Positions 54,577 through 63,966 of a stretch of DNA of 64,000 nucleotides are shown here, one piece after another. Position numbers and translations under genes: made by a program. Below the pieces are notes generated by a model that made no database searches, was not told the DNA's origin, and worked only from the letters and a program-made list of their open reading frames with translations. Numbering within the stretch: position 1 is the stretch's first letter; the number at the start of each line of letters is the position of its first letter. The stretch is from JBCCSZ01 sp039821145 (GTDB lineage Bacteria; Bacteroidota; Bacteroidia; Chitinophagales; Saprospiraceae): contig JBCBOS010000009.1 of assembly GCA_039821145.1 (NCBI GenBank), positions 212,114 through 276,113 on the forward strand. Direction: 5' to 3'.

Positions 54577-55241
54577 GACGGAAGTGTTTTGAGCGTATTT
54601 TTGTTTTTCCAACGCAAGATAAGCCATTCTGCAATAAGCAGGTTCAAAACCCAGCCCAACCAAGCGACAATCTGATAGACATCCATCGGGCGAGGCTCCC
54701 AAATGGCCACGATCAAATACTTCCAAGCCCGCAAGGTAATGGCTGACAAAGCGAGGGCAAAGCTGCGGTACATCCACCGCTTATGTGCCTCGTACGCTCC
54801 CTGCTTGGCTCGCAAAATGGCCAGGCACCCAAAGAGAATCCACAATACAGCCAAGAGACAAAACGCCAGTTGAGAGGACCATCCTCCATTGGCATACCAC
54901 CCAATGACAAAGCCAGATGGCCCGGCCAGAAAAATGCTGATGATCGCATACACCCATCCCATTTGGCGGTGAACACTCGGCCAGCGAAGGCGCAATCTGT
55001 CTGAAAACTGGGTAAACCCTGCCGGCAAGACCAGGATTGAGCTGTAGACATGTAGGAGGAAGGCCCAGCGGTAATGAGCCATTGAGATGTACTCTTGCTT
55101 GATGCGCAAAAAAGCCACATCTGTATTCCAGGGGATGTATTGCCAGGTGATTTGCACCATGAGCCAACAAAAGAGGGCGTACAAGGGCAACAGCAACATG
55201 CTGGTCTGGGGGTACGAAGAGAATCTGATGCGGCGACTCAT
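54573..55241 (-). CDS. DUF2306 integral membrane protein
   Basis: 222 residues from the ATG at 55241; upstream in-frame starts lie within fadD. It has six or seven hydrophobic segments (for example LLLPLYALFCWLMVQI, AFLLHVYSSILVLPAGF, VYAIISIFLAGPSGFVIGW). The arrangement HVYSSILVLPAGFTQF, RRWMYRSFALALSA-like KRWMYRS, is the DUF2306 pattern; function unknown. The ATG starts 35 bp after fadD, and the stop overlaps the YARHG start. Confidence 0.78.
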   Translation of the reverse strand: MSRRIRFSSYPQTSMLLLPLYALFCWLMVQITWQYIPWNTDVAFLRIKQEYISMAHYRWAFLLHVYSSILVLPAGFTQFSDRLRLRWPSVHRQMGWVYAIISIFLAGPSGFVIGWYANGGWSSQLAFCLLAVLWILFGCLAILRAKQGAYEAHKRWMYRSFALALSAITLRAWKYLIVAIWEPRPMDVYQIVAWLGWVLNLLIAEWLILRWKNKNTLKTLPS

Positions 55242-55276
55242 GAGACTGACGGCAAAACCCGATTGGGGCCTCGCAA

Positions 55277-56956
55277 CTATTGCTTCTCCTTCAGTGCCCG
55301 TCGAAGAATTTTTCCGACATTGGTCTTGGGGAGGTCCTTGCGAAACTCGATTTCCTTGGGCACCTTGTAGCCAGTCAGCTTTTCCCGACAATGCGCAATC
55401 AACTCTTCCTTGTTGAGCGAATCGTCTTTTTTGACCACAAACAACTTGACAACTTCTCCCGATTTATCGTGGGGAATGCCAACAGCTGCTGCTTCGAGCA
55501 CCTTGTCGTGCAGAACTGCCACCTCTTCGACCTCGTTGGGATAGACGTTGAAACCCGATACGAGAATCATGTCTTTTTTGCGGTCCACAATCTGAAAGAA
55601 GCCATCCTCGTGCATCTTGGCAATGTCTCCTGTACACAACCAACCTTCAGAGGTGATGGTCTTCTGGGTCTCATCGGGTCTGTTGTAGTAGCCCTTCATG
55701 ACTTGTGGGCCCTTGATTTGTAGCTCTCCGATCTCGCCCGATGCAATTGGTTGGCCACTGTCGTCGACCACCCTCATATCAGTGGAAGGCAAGGGGATGC
55801 CGATGGTTCCCAAGCGCCCCGTCCCATCGTAGGGGTTTGTGGTAGCCACAGGAGAGGATTCGGTCATGCCATATCCTTCAGCGAGGAAAACACCAGTGAC
55901 CTTCTGCCAGCGTTCAGCTACGGGCACCTGCACGGCCATGCCTCCGCCCACACAAACTTTGAGGCTGCTGAAATCCAAGTCACAAAAATCCTTGTTGTTC
56001 AGCAGTGCATTGAAGAGTGTGTTGACACCAGTCATCAGCGTGATGGGGTATTTGCGGAAGGCATCGACGATGGTAGACAGATCGCGTGGGTTGACGATGA
56101 GGACGCTTTTGGCCCCTATGGTCATCAGGGAAAGGCAGTTGACCGTGAAGGCAAAAATGTGGTACATCGGCAGGGGAGACAAGGCCACCTCTTTGCCCTC
56201 TTTGAGGAAGGGTTTCATGGTAGCTTGTATTTGCAACATGTTGGCCACCAGGTTGCGATTCGTCAGCATGGCGCCTTTGGCCACGCCCGTTGTTCCTCCA
56301 GTATACTGTAGCAGGATGACATCGTCTGGTTTCCCCCTGTGTATGTCCAAGCTGAATCTCTTGCCCTGTTTGATGGCCTCAGAAAAGGTGACCGTATTGG
56401 GAATGTCGTATTTGGGCACCATCCGCTTGATGTATCGGATGACAAAATTGACCAATGCACCTTTGAAAAAGCCCAGCATTTCTCCGATGGAGGTGACGAT
56501 GACCGTCTTGATGCCTGTCTTGGAGATGATTTTCTCTAGGTTGGCAGCAAAATTTTCAGCAATGACGATGGCCTTCACACCCGAATCGGTAAACTGGTGT
56601 TCCATCTCGCGCGGTGTGTAGAGAGGGTTGGTATTGACCACAATGATTCCCGCCCGCAATGCACCGAATAATGCAATTGGATATTGGAGCAGGTTGGGCA
56701 TCATCAGGGCAACCTTGTCACCTACTTCCAGCCCTCGCGAGCGCAGGTAAGCCCCGAAAGCCTTCGATTTTTTGTCCAACTCGTCGAAGGTAATCTGTCC
56801 GCCCATACAGGCAAAGGCAGGTAGCTTGCGGTATTTTTCAAAAGTTTCGTCAAACAGGTCCACCAAATTGTCGTAGGCATTGGGATCGATATTGGCAGGG
56901 ATGCCATTTGGATAATTTTTGAGCCAGGGCCGTTGTTCTGTCATATGATTGTGCAT
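55277..56956 (-). CDS. fadD: Long-chain fatty acid-CoA ligase
   Basis: 559 residues. The adenylate-forming motifs are complete: YTGGTTGVAKGAML, EGYGMTESSP, GWLCTGDIAKMHEDGF and the C-terminal catalytic Lys in LPKTNVGKILRR. It activates fatty acids to acyl-CoA for beta-oxidation or lipid synthesis. Start: ATG at 56956 or 56944 (MTEQRPWLKN), the latter as plausible. It heads a minus-strand unit with DUF2306 and YARHG genes. Confidence 0.93.
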   Translation of the reverse strand: MHNHMTEQRPWLKNYPNGIPANIDPNAYDNLVDLFDETFEKYRKLPAFACMGGQITFDELDKKSKAFGAYLRSRGLEVGDKVALMMPNLLQYPIALFGALRAGIIVVNTNPLYTPREMEHQFTDSGVKAIVIAENFAANLEKIISKTGIKTVIVTSIGEMLGFFKGALVNFVIRYIKRMVPKYDIPNTVTFSEAIKQGKRFSLDIHRGKPDDVILLQYTGGTTGVAKGAMLTNRNLVANMLQIQATMKPFLKEGKEVALSPLPMYHIFAFTVNCLSLMTIGAKSVLIVNPRDLSTIVDAFRKYPITLMTGVNTLFNALLNNKDFCDLDFSSLKVCVGGGMAVQVPVAERWQKVTGVFLAEGYGMTESSPVATTNPYDGTGRLGTIGIPLPSTDMRVVDDSGQPIASGEIGELQIKGPQVMKGYYNRPDETQKTITSEGWLCTGDIAKMHEDGFFQIVDRKKDMILVSGFNVYPNEVEEVAVLHDKVLEAAAVGIPHDKSGEVVKLFVVKKDDSLNKEELIAHCREKLTGYKVPKEIEFRKDLPKTNVGKILRRALKEKQ

Positions 56957-57074
56957 GTTTGAGGTGATGTCGACATTGGGAGTCCAGGCGACGAGCTAAA
57001 TTTACAAATTTTCTCAAAAGTAGGGTGCAGCTGATTTTCGAATGCGCCTACTTTTTTTTACAACTTAATTGTTG

Positions 57075-57082
57075 TACCTTTG
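57075..57082 (+). promoter_or_regulatory. rpsA -7 promoter box TACCTTTG
   Basis: An exact TAnnTTTG match, 110 bp before the ATG at 57193, leaving a long 5' leader. Upstream of it only a T-run replaces the -33 TTTG. Confidence 0.5.
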
Positions 57083-57192
57083 CCGCGCTAAAAATTATTG
57101 TTCACCCCGTTTGGACAGAACCGACAACAAAAGTCTTGAATAGCAAGGACTTAGAACGAGGATGGCCAAACTACAAATCCCGAGATTTTCAA

Positions 57193-59661
57193 ATGTCTGA
57201 AGAAAAAGATAATCTCGAAAACGAGCAGCCTACAGAAAAACAGGCTACTCCCCAGGAACAGCCCACACCAGAGGCTGTAGAAGAAGTTACTGAGGATGTC
57301 ACCGAAGAGGTTACTGCGGCGGTAGAAAAAACCGCAGCTGAAACTCCTGAAGCCCCTGCAAAAGCAGAGGAAACGGTGGCACCAACTCCTGAAGTCACTG
57401 CGAAGACAGAAGAGAAGGCAGCCAAGGCTCCCCAAGCAAAAGGAGAGACTTCCGAAGAAACTGCCGAAGCAGAGGAATTGGTCATCATCGAAGAGCAAGA
57501 AGAGTTGGGGTCTGCGCATGACGATTTCGACTGGCAGTTGGGCAATCGCCACAAGTTGCCATACAGTGAGGAGGAAGTAAAGACTTACTTGAACCAATAC
57601 GAGTCCACTTTGTCTTCCGTGTTGGAAAACGAAATCGTCAGAGGACGTGTTTCTGCCATTCAGGATGGAGATGTGGTACTCGACATCAACTTCAAATCAG
57701 ACGGTCTGGTACCTCAGTCCGAATTCCGCGATATGCCGGATCTGAAAGTAGGAGATGAAATTGATGTCTATGTCGAGCAACAAGAGGACATGCGCGGACA
57801 GTTGATTCTCTCTCGCCGCAAAGCCAAATTGCTCAAGGCATGGGAAAACATCGTGGATTCCTATACCAATGGTACCATCATCAAAGGAACCATTGTTCAC
57901 AAAACAAAAGGTGGTCTCATCGTGGACTGTGGCGGATTGGAAACCTTCCTGCCTGGTTCTCAGATCGACATCAAGCCCATCATCGACTACGATGCATACG
58001 TGGGCAAAGACATGGAATTCCGCGTGGTGAAGATCAACGAGCAGATCAAAAACGCCGTTGTTTCTCACAAAGCACTGATCGAGAGCGACTTGGCCGAGCA
58101 GCGTGAAGCCATCATCGCCAGCCTCGAAAAAGGTCAGGTACTCGAAGGAATTGTCAAAAACATCACCGACTTCGGTGCATTCCTCGATTTGGGGGGCGTC
58201 GACGGTTTGCTGTACATTACCGACATCTCTTGGGGACGCATCACGCACCCCAGCGAAATATTGGCACTCAACCAGAAAATCAACGTTGTTGTACTCGATT
58301 TCGACGAAAACAAAAAGCGGATTTCTCTGGGTCTCAAGCAACTGCAACCCCACCCATGGGAAGTATTGGCAGAAGAGATCCAGGAGGGAACTGTGGTCAA
58401 CGGAAAGATCGTCAACATCGAAGATTATGGTGCATTCTTGGAAATCAAGCCAGGCGTCGAGGGCCTGATCCACGTATCGGAAGTTACCTGGAGCAATCAG
58501 CCCATCAATGCCCGCGAATACTTCAAGTTGGGCCAAATGTACGATGCCAAGATCGTTACCATCGATCGCGAAGATCGCAAGATGTCACTCAGCATCAAGC
58601 AGCTTAGCAAAGATCCTTGGAGCGAGATCGAGGAGCGCTTCCCGGTTGGCAGTCGCCACACTGGCGATGTGAAAAACCTCACACCTTATGGGGTATTCGT
58701 CGAACTGGAAGAAGGAATCGGTGGCATGGTCCACATCTCCGATCTGAGCTGGACACGTCGCTTCTCTCACCCATCTGAATTTACCAAGGTGGGCAATGAC
58801 ATCGAAGTGGTCATCCTCGACATCGATAAGAACAACCGCAAATTGTCTCTCGGACACAAGCAAATTGAAGAAAACCCATGGGATACCTTCGAGCAAGTGT
58901 TCCCTGTTGGTTCCTTCCACGAAGCTACCGTGTTGCGCAAAGACGATCGCGGAGCCATCGTTCAGTTGCCATACGGTCTGGAAGCTTTTGCGCCAATCAA
59001 GCACATCCGCAAGGAAGACGGTCAGTTGGCCAAGCCAGAGGAGTCCTTCACTGTCAAGGTGATCGAATTCAACCGCGACGACAAGCGGATTTTGGTTTCT
59101 CACTTGCGCTACCTGGAAGACATTCGCAGAGAGGCCGATGCCACTGTCCGCAAGGAGGAGGCTGTCAAGCGCGACAAGACCCGCAAAGCTGTCAAGCAGC
59201 AGCAGTCCAAAGTCGAGCGTACGACTCTTGGTGAATTGGATGCATTCTCTCAACTGAAAGCACAGCTTCGCGAAGTGGCTGCCGAGGAATTGGCTGCTGA
59301 GCAAAAGGCACGCGAGGAGAAGAAGGCCAAAGAAGCCGCTGCTGCTGCTGAGAAGACTGCTGCCGTAGCTGAGGTAACAGAGGAGCCAAAGGCAGAAGCA
59401 GAGGTACAAGCAGACGATCTCAAGAAAATCGAAGGCATCGGACCAAAGATCGAGGAACTGCTGAAGAATGAAAGCATCAATACCTTTGCAGAATTGGCAG
59501 GCACGACTGCTGATCGCATCCGCGAAATCCTGGAAGCTGCGGGCAGCCGCTACAAAGTACACGACCCAACGACTTGGCCACAACAGGCTCAGTTGGCTGC
59601 CGATGGCAAATGGGACGAATTGAAGACGCTGCAGGATGAGCTGCAGGGTGGCAAAGCCTAG
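57193..59661 (+). CDS. rpsA: 30S ribosomal protein S1 with acidic N-terminal and HhH-like C-terminal extensions
   Basis: 822 residues from the ATG at 57193 (MSEEKDNLENEQ). An acidic Glu/Thr/Ala-rich region (about 1-120) is followed by six S1 RNA-binding domains (about 140-685; e.g. GIVKNITDFGAFLDLGGVDG and GKIVNIEDYGAFLEIKPGVE). An Ala/Lys/Glu-rich helix comes next, then a C-terminal domain (about 738-822) with the HhH-like IEGIGPKIEELL and the motif DPTTWPQQAQLAADGKWDEL seen at the C-terminus of some ribosomal proteins in Bacteroidota. S1 binds mRNA leaders on the 30S subunit. Usual S1 is about 550-600 residues, so both ends are added. A strong terminator follows. Confidence 0.93.
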   Translation: MSEEKDNLENEQPTEKQATPQEQPTPEAVEEVTEDVTEEVTAAVEKTAAETPEAPAKAEETVAPTPEVTAKTEEKAAKAPQAKGETSEETAEAEELVIIEEQEELGSAHDDFDWQLGNRHKLPYSEEEVKTYLNQYESTLSSVLENEIVRGRVSAIQDGDVVLDINFKSDGLVPQSEFRDMPDLKVGDEIDVYVEQQEDMRGQLILSRRKAKLLKAWENIVDSYTNGTIIKGTIVHKTKGGLIVDCGGLETFLPGSQIDIKPIIDYDAYVGKDMEFRVVKINEQIKNAVVSHKALIESDLAEQREAIIASLEKGQVLEGIVKNITDFGAFLDLGGVDGLLYITDISWGRITHPSEILALNQKINVVVLDFDENKKRISLGLKQLQPHPWEVLAEEIQEGTVVNGKIVNIEDYGAFLEIKPGVEGLIHVSEVTWSNQPINAREYFKLGQMYDAKIVTIDREDRKMSLSIKQLSKDPWSEIEERFPVGSRHTGDVKNLTPYGVFVELEEGIGGMVHISDLSWTRRFSHPSEFTKVGNDIEVVILDIDKNNRKLSLGHKQIEENPWDTFEQVFPVGSFHEATVLRKDDRGAIVQLPYGLEAFAPIKHIRKEDGQLAKPEESFTVKVIEFNRDDKRILVSHLRYLEDIRREADATVRKEEAVKRDKTRKAVKQQQSKVERTTLGELDAFSQLKAQLREVAAEELAAEQKAREEKKAKEAAAAAEKTAAVAEVTEEPKAEAEVQADDLKKIEGIGPKIEELLKNESINTFAELAGTTADRIREILEAAGSRYKVHDPTTWPQQAQLAADGKWDELKTLQDELQGGKA

Positions 59662-59714
59662 GTGCTGTACAGATAGACGACAAAGGCTTCGGCCTTCGAT
59701 ACGATAAGAGAAAC

Positions 59715-59745
59715 ATCCCCGGTGGTTCATTTGACTACCGGGGAT
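59715..59745 (+). terminator. Rho-independent terminator after rpsA
   Basis: A perfect 9-bp stem ATCCCCGGT/ACCGGGGAT (59715-59723, 59737-59745) followed by TG and nine T. Confidence 0.85.
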
Positions 59746-59815
59746 TGTTTTTTTTTGTATATATTGAAAGCGTAAATCAGATACAGATTACTATAAACGA
59801 CAAACCATCCTACTT

Positions 59816-60217
59816 ATGAAAAAGATTCTCCTACTCAGCTGCCTGTTTTTATTGGGGGCTTGCGGGGGTGATGCGGTAAACGCTGATGGTGGCTCCTCCT
59901 CCTCGGAAGGCCGCCTGGATGTGGCTGCCTTTGTCCAAGCCCTGGAGGTTAGCCCCGATGCACAGCTGATCGATGTGCGAACCCCTGACGAATGTCGCGC
60001 AGGCGTGCTGGCCAATAGCACCAATCTCAATTACCACGGCTCTCAATTCGAGGAGCAATTGGCACAACTGTCCAAGGACAAACCCGTCTTTGTCTACTGC
60101 CAGAGTGGTGGCCGAAGCGCCAAGACCTATTACCGCCTGAAGAAATTGGGTCATTCTAAGGTCTACGAAATGAAAGGTGGATACCGGGCTTGGGAACAAC
60201 TCTACGGAGAAAAATAG
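59816..60217 (+). CDS. Rhodanese-like domain lipoprotein
   Basis: 133 residues. Lipoprotein signal (LLGAC, lipid Cys16), a Gly/Ser-rich linker, then one rhodanese domain with the active-site loop VYCQSGGRS (Cys95). Single-domain rhodaneses transfer sulfane sulfur or bind other partners; here the enzyme would be at the envelope. No sulfur-metabolism gene adjoins it. Confidence 0.85.
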   Translation: MKKILLLSCLFLLGACGGDAVNADGGSSSSEGRLDVAAFVQALEVSPDAQLIDVRTPDECRAGVLANSTNLNYHGSQFEEQLAQLSKDKPVFVYCQSGGRSAKTYYRLKKLGHSKVYEMKGGYRAWEQLYGEK

Positions 60218-60391
60218 CCCTTCTTCTCCTTCACGACTGGACCATTTCCTTCCTGTTTCGCATGCTGGAACACTGCTTTTTTTGTTTAATGATTTACTTT
60301 ATTTGTCTGAGAATACTTAAACAAAATAAAGGACTTTCTGTTCTAGCTATTACGATAGAGCAATTGTATTCTTCACCATTAAATCTAAGGG

Positions 60392-61867
60392 GTGCCTTCA
60401 AAAATCATTGTAATAGGATCAGGCTTCTCGGGCCTTTCTGCGGCCACTTGTCTTGCCAGCGAAGGACATGATGTGACCTTGCTGGAGAAAAATGCGGTGC
60501 CTGGTGGAAGAGCGCGCCAATTCAAAGCGGAGGGCTTCACATTCGACATGGGGCCTAGCTGGTATTGGATGCCAGAGGTCTTTGAGCAGTACTTCAACCG
60601 CTTCGGAAAATCAGTATCCGACTATTACGATCTCATTCGATTGGACCCCTCTTATTCCATCTTTTTTGGCGCAGAGGACATCATGGAAGTGCCTGCACAA
60701 CGGCAGGACTTGTATGCCATGTTTGAGCGCTACGAGCCGGGAAGCAGCAAGAAGCTTGCTCATTTTCTGGAAGAAGCAGCCTACAAATACAAGGTGGGCA
60801 TGACAGAATTTGTCCAAAAGCCCGGCCATTCCATCATGGAATTTGCAGATGTCCGTGTGCTGACCAGCCTGTTTCGTCTGCAGATGTTCCAGTCGATGTC
60901 TACCCACGTTCGCAAGCTTTTTACGCACCCCCAGCTGATCCAATTGCTCGAATTCCCCGTACTTTTTCTCGGGGCGACTCCTCAGAAGACGCCCGCACTG
61001 TACAGCCTGATGAATTATGCCGATTTGGCCTTGGGAACTTGGTATCCCATGGGAGGCATGTTCAAAATCATTGAAGGGATGGTGAGTTTGGCGCGGGAGA
61101 AGGGAGTGAAGATACTGCTGGACCATTGCGTCGAGCAAATCTATGTGCCCAATGGACATGCGAGCAAGGTGGTAACCAATCAAGGTACCTTCGATGCCGA
61201 TGTTGTGATTGGTGGCGCTGACTATCACCATGTCGAGCAAAATCTGTTGGCCAAGGAAAAGCGGCAGTACAAAAGTGGGTATTGGGACAAGCGGACCATG
61301 GCGCCCTCTTCTTTGCTTTTTTACCTGGGGATCAACAAGCGCCTGAAGGGATTGCACCACCACAACTTGTTTTTTGACGAAGACTTTCAGCAGCACGCCA
61401 TCGACATCTACGAGGAGCCGCGCTGGCCAGAGAAACCTCTGTTCTACGCCTGTTGTCCTTCGCAGAGCGACCCAAGTGTGGCACCAGAAGGTTGCGAGAA
61501 TTTATTCTTGCTCGTTCCGCTGGCGCCCGATTTGGAAGATACAGATGAGCTGCGGGAAAAATATTACCACATCGTGATGGAGCGTTTGGAGAAGTTGACG
61601 GGACAGTCGGTTCGGGATGCGGTGGTTTACAAACGCTCGTTTGCTCATCGGGACTTCAAGTCCGACTACAACGCCTTCAAGGGCAATGCCTATGGACTGG
61701 CCAATACCTTGATGCAGACAGCCTTTTTGAAGCCCAAAATGAAAAGCAATAAAGTTTCAAATCTATTTTATACTGGACAGTTGACGACACCTGGACCGGG
61801 TGTACCGCCTTCCCTGATTTCAGGTCAGGTGGTAGCCGGTGAGGTTTTACAATACATTCAATCCTAA
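60392..61867 (+). CDS. crtI: Phytoene desaturase
   Basis: 491 residues from the GTG at 60392, which starts the FAD-binding strand directly (IIVIGSGFSGLSAATCLA); no ATG lies near. The rest has PGGRARQF, DMGPSWYWMPE and the C-terminal GPGVPPSLISGQVVAGEVL, all CrtI hallmarks. CrtI desaturates phytoene to lycopene at the membrane. It is the first gene of crtI-crtB-lycopene cyclase, with 21 and 4 bp gaps. Confidence 0.93.
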   Translation: MPSKIIVIGSGFSGLSAATCLASEGHDVTLLEKNAVPGGRARQFKAEGFTFDMGPSWYWMPEVFEQYFNRFGKSVSDYYDLIRLDPSYSIFFGAEDIMEVPAQRQDLYAMFERYEPGSSKKLAHFLEEAAYKYKVGMTEFVQKPGHSIMEFADVRVLTSLFRLQMFQSMSTHVRKLFTHPQLIQLLEFPVLFLGATPQKTPALYSLMNYADLALGTWYPMGGMFKIIEGMVSLAREKGVKILLDHCVEQIYVPNGHASKVVTNQGTFDADVVIGGADYHHVEQNLLAKEKRQYKSGYWDKRTMAPSSLLFYLGINKRLKGLHHHNLFFDEDFQQHAIDIYEEPRWPEKPLFYACCPSQSDPSVAPEGCENLFLLVPLAPDLEDTDELREKYYHIVMERLEKLTGQSVRDAVVYKRSFAHRDFKSDYNAFKGNAYGLANTLMQTAFLKPKMKSNKVSNLFYTGQLTTPGPGVPPSLISGQVVAGEVLQYIQS

Positions 61868-61888
61868 GTTCGAAAACCTCTTTGCGTT

Positions 61889-62725
61889 ATGATGAATTTG
61901 TATCACAATACTTGTCGGGAGTGCAGCCAGTTGATTACCAATCGCTACAGCACCTCTTTTTCCATGGGAATTCGCCTGTTTGACAAACGTTTCCGCGGGC
62001 CGATTTACGCTGTGTATGGATTTGTGCGTTTTGCCGACGAGATTGTAGATACATTTCACACCTATGACAAAGGTTCATTGCTGACTCGCTTCAGAAATGA
62101 TACCTACAAAGCCATAGAAGAAAAAATCAGTCTCAACCCTGTATTGCATGCCTTTCAGGAGGTCGTCAACGAGTACCAGATCGAGCGAGAGCTGATCGAT
62201 GCATTTTTGGACAGCATGGAAATGGATCTTCATTTTCATACCTACGAAGACAGTTTGTACAAAAAATACATTTATGGCTCTGCTGAAGTAGTCGGCCTGA
62301 TGTGTCTTCGGGTTTTTTGTGAAGGAAACACCGAGATGTACGACAAGCTCAGGGACCACGCCTGCAGCCTGGGCTCGGCCTTTCAGAAGATCAATTTTCT
62401 GCGAGACATGAAGAGTGATTTTGACGAACGGGGCCGAGTATATTTCCCCGGTGTTGATTTTCAGTATTTTACCAATGAGGACAAATTGCTCATCGAAGCG
62501 GACATCAAGGCAGATTTCGACCACGCCTATCAAGGCATTGTCCGCCTTCCCCAAGGGGCTCGCTTTGGGGTGTATCTGGCGTATGTCTACTACACCAACC
62601 TCTTCCAAAAAATCAAACGTTCGACGGCCACCAGGGTAAAACAGGAACGCATTCGTGTCAATGACACCCGTAAAATCCTGTTGTTGTGTAGCTCTGCTGT
62701 CAAGAATGGACTAAACTTGCTGTAG
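61889..62725 (+). CDS. crtB: Phytoene synthase
   Basis: 278 residues from the first of two consecutive ATG codons. The two aspartate-rich Mg-PPi sites are present: DSMEMDLHFHTYED (about 109-122) and RDMKSDFDERGRVYFP (about 176-191). It condenses two geranylgeranyl diphosphates to phytoene, the substrate of crtI. Gaps of 21 bp to crtI and 4 bp to the cyclase indicate one operon. Confidence 0.93.
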   Translation: MMNLYHNTCRECSQLITNRYSTSFSMGIRLFDKRFRGPIYAVYGFVRFADEIVDTFHTYDKGSLLTRFRNDTYKAIEEKISLNPVLHAFQEVVNEYQIERELIDAFLDSMEMDLHFHTYEDSLYKKYIYGSAEVVGLMCLRVFCEGNTEMYDKLRDHACSLGSAFQKINFLRDMKSDFDERGRVYFPGVDFQYFTNEDKLLIEADIKADFDHAYQGIVRLPQGARFGVYLAYVYYTNLFQKIKRSTATRVKQERIRVNDTRKILLLCSSAVKNGLNLL

Positions 62726-62729
62726 GCCT

Positions 62730-63611
62730 ATGTCGCAACTCCAAGGACGCCTTACCTATCCCACCATTCAGATCAAGCCAATGGCGCTCATGGTGGCCCT
62801 GTCAACTGTATTGATTGGCATCATGTGGTCTGTCGACGACGTATTGTCTGGCAATCTCATTACGTCCGTTGATCGCTTTGCCATGGTTGAATTTTTTGAG
62901 ACGCGTTACCTGTATGCTTACCTGCATGTATTCATCCTCATTCCCGTGCTTTCCCTGAGTTTTGACCGAAAGGTGCATTACTACAAGAAGTGGAAATATC
63001 TTTTTCCCGCCATTGCCATTGTCGGCATGGTGTTCATCATTTGGGACATTTATTTTACCGAGGTAGGCGTGTGGGGGTTCAACCACGATTATTTTGCATC
63101 TCATCCCTTTTTGAGCCTCCCATTGGAGGAGTGGATGTTTTTTGTCAGCGTTCCTTTTGCGGTGGTCTTCATTTATGAATGTTGGACCTGTTATATAAAG
63201 ACAAACTGGTTTGCGACCGTGGAAAGCTACCTGACGCCCATATTGGCCATCACCTTTTTGGCGATAGGTGTTTTGTATTGGGGAAACATTTACACGGCCA
63301 CGACATTTTTGCTGACGGGGGTATTTTTATTGTACCACTATCTGTTTCTTCCCTCAGCCTATCGGGCTCGCTTTTACATTACCTACGCCATCAGCTGGAT
63401 TCCGTTTATGCTGGTCAATGGTGTGTTGACGGGAGGGTTTACACAAGAGCCTGTGGTGATGTACAATCCAGAGGAGTATTTGGGAATTCGGATCATCAGT
63501 GTTCCCTTGGACGACTCGATCTACTCTTTTTTATTGATCCTAGCCAACATCAGTTTATACGAACATTTCCGTGGCATTGGCGAGGCCAAAAAAAATGTGC
63601 GAAAAAAGTGA
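62730..63611 (+). CDS. Lycopene beta-cyclase, fused two-domain membrane type (CrtYcd-like)
   Basis: 293 residues with about seven transmembrane segments. Each half ends in a family motif: SLPLEEWMFF (about 128-137) and SVPLDDSIYSFLL (about 255-267), as in fused versions of the heterodimeric CrtYc/CrtYd cyclases of actinobacteria and archaea. It would convert lycopene to beta-carotene. Being last of the operon, it completes the route to beta-carotene; hydroxylase or ketolase genes are not in the window. Confidence 0.87.
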   Translation: MSQLQGRLTYPTIQIKPMALMVALSTVLIGIMWSVDDVLSGNLITSVDRFAMVEFFETRYLYAYLHVFILIPVLSLSFDRKVHYYKKWKYLFPAIAIVGMVFIIWDIYFTEVGVWGFNHDYFASHPFLSLPLEEWMFFVSVPFAVVFIYECWTCYIKTNWFATVESYLTPILAITFLAIGVLYWGNIYTATTFLLTGVFLLYHYLFLPSAYRARFYITYAISWIPFMLVNGVLTGGFTQEPVVMYNPEEYLGIRIISVPLDDSIYSFLLILANISLYEHFRGIGEAKKNVRKK

Positions 63612-63966
63612 GTTTTTTTTCGAAAAGGCTTGTATATCCAAAACTCACTTCCTATCTTTGCACTCGCCTTTTGAAAATAAGGAGACAGAAAACGACGAAT
63701 GAGTCGTTGGAAAGATAGAAATCCGGGATAAGTTTGCGAGGGTGACGATTGAGAGATTGTTGCTTTTTGTTGAAGATTTAAACTGGATAAAAAGTTCATT
63801 GACACAAGAGTTGTAAAGACGATAAGGACTCTGCGAGACAGAGTACTTTACGACACTCGCGAAAGAATCCACTAAGCGAAAAAGACGAGTCAAAAGATTC
63901 TTAAATAGTACAGATCATAATGGTTCTGCTGGAGAAATCTGGTAGGATTTAATTATAAAAGAACTT
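63612..63966 (+). promoter_or_regulatory. rRNA operon promoter and leader region
   Basis: Promoter: TTG (63630-63632), 20 bp, TATCTTTG (63653-63660), an exact -7 match, so transcription starts near 63665 and leaves a leader of about 300 nt. The leader holds a perfect hairpin AACGAC/GTCGTT (63691-63696, 63703-63708) and a longer nested one with outer stem GTAAAG/CTTTAC (63813-63818, 63846-63851) and inner stem ACTCTG/CAGAGT (63828-63833, 63839-63844). No ORF here. Confidence 0.7.
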
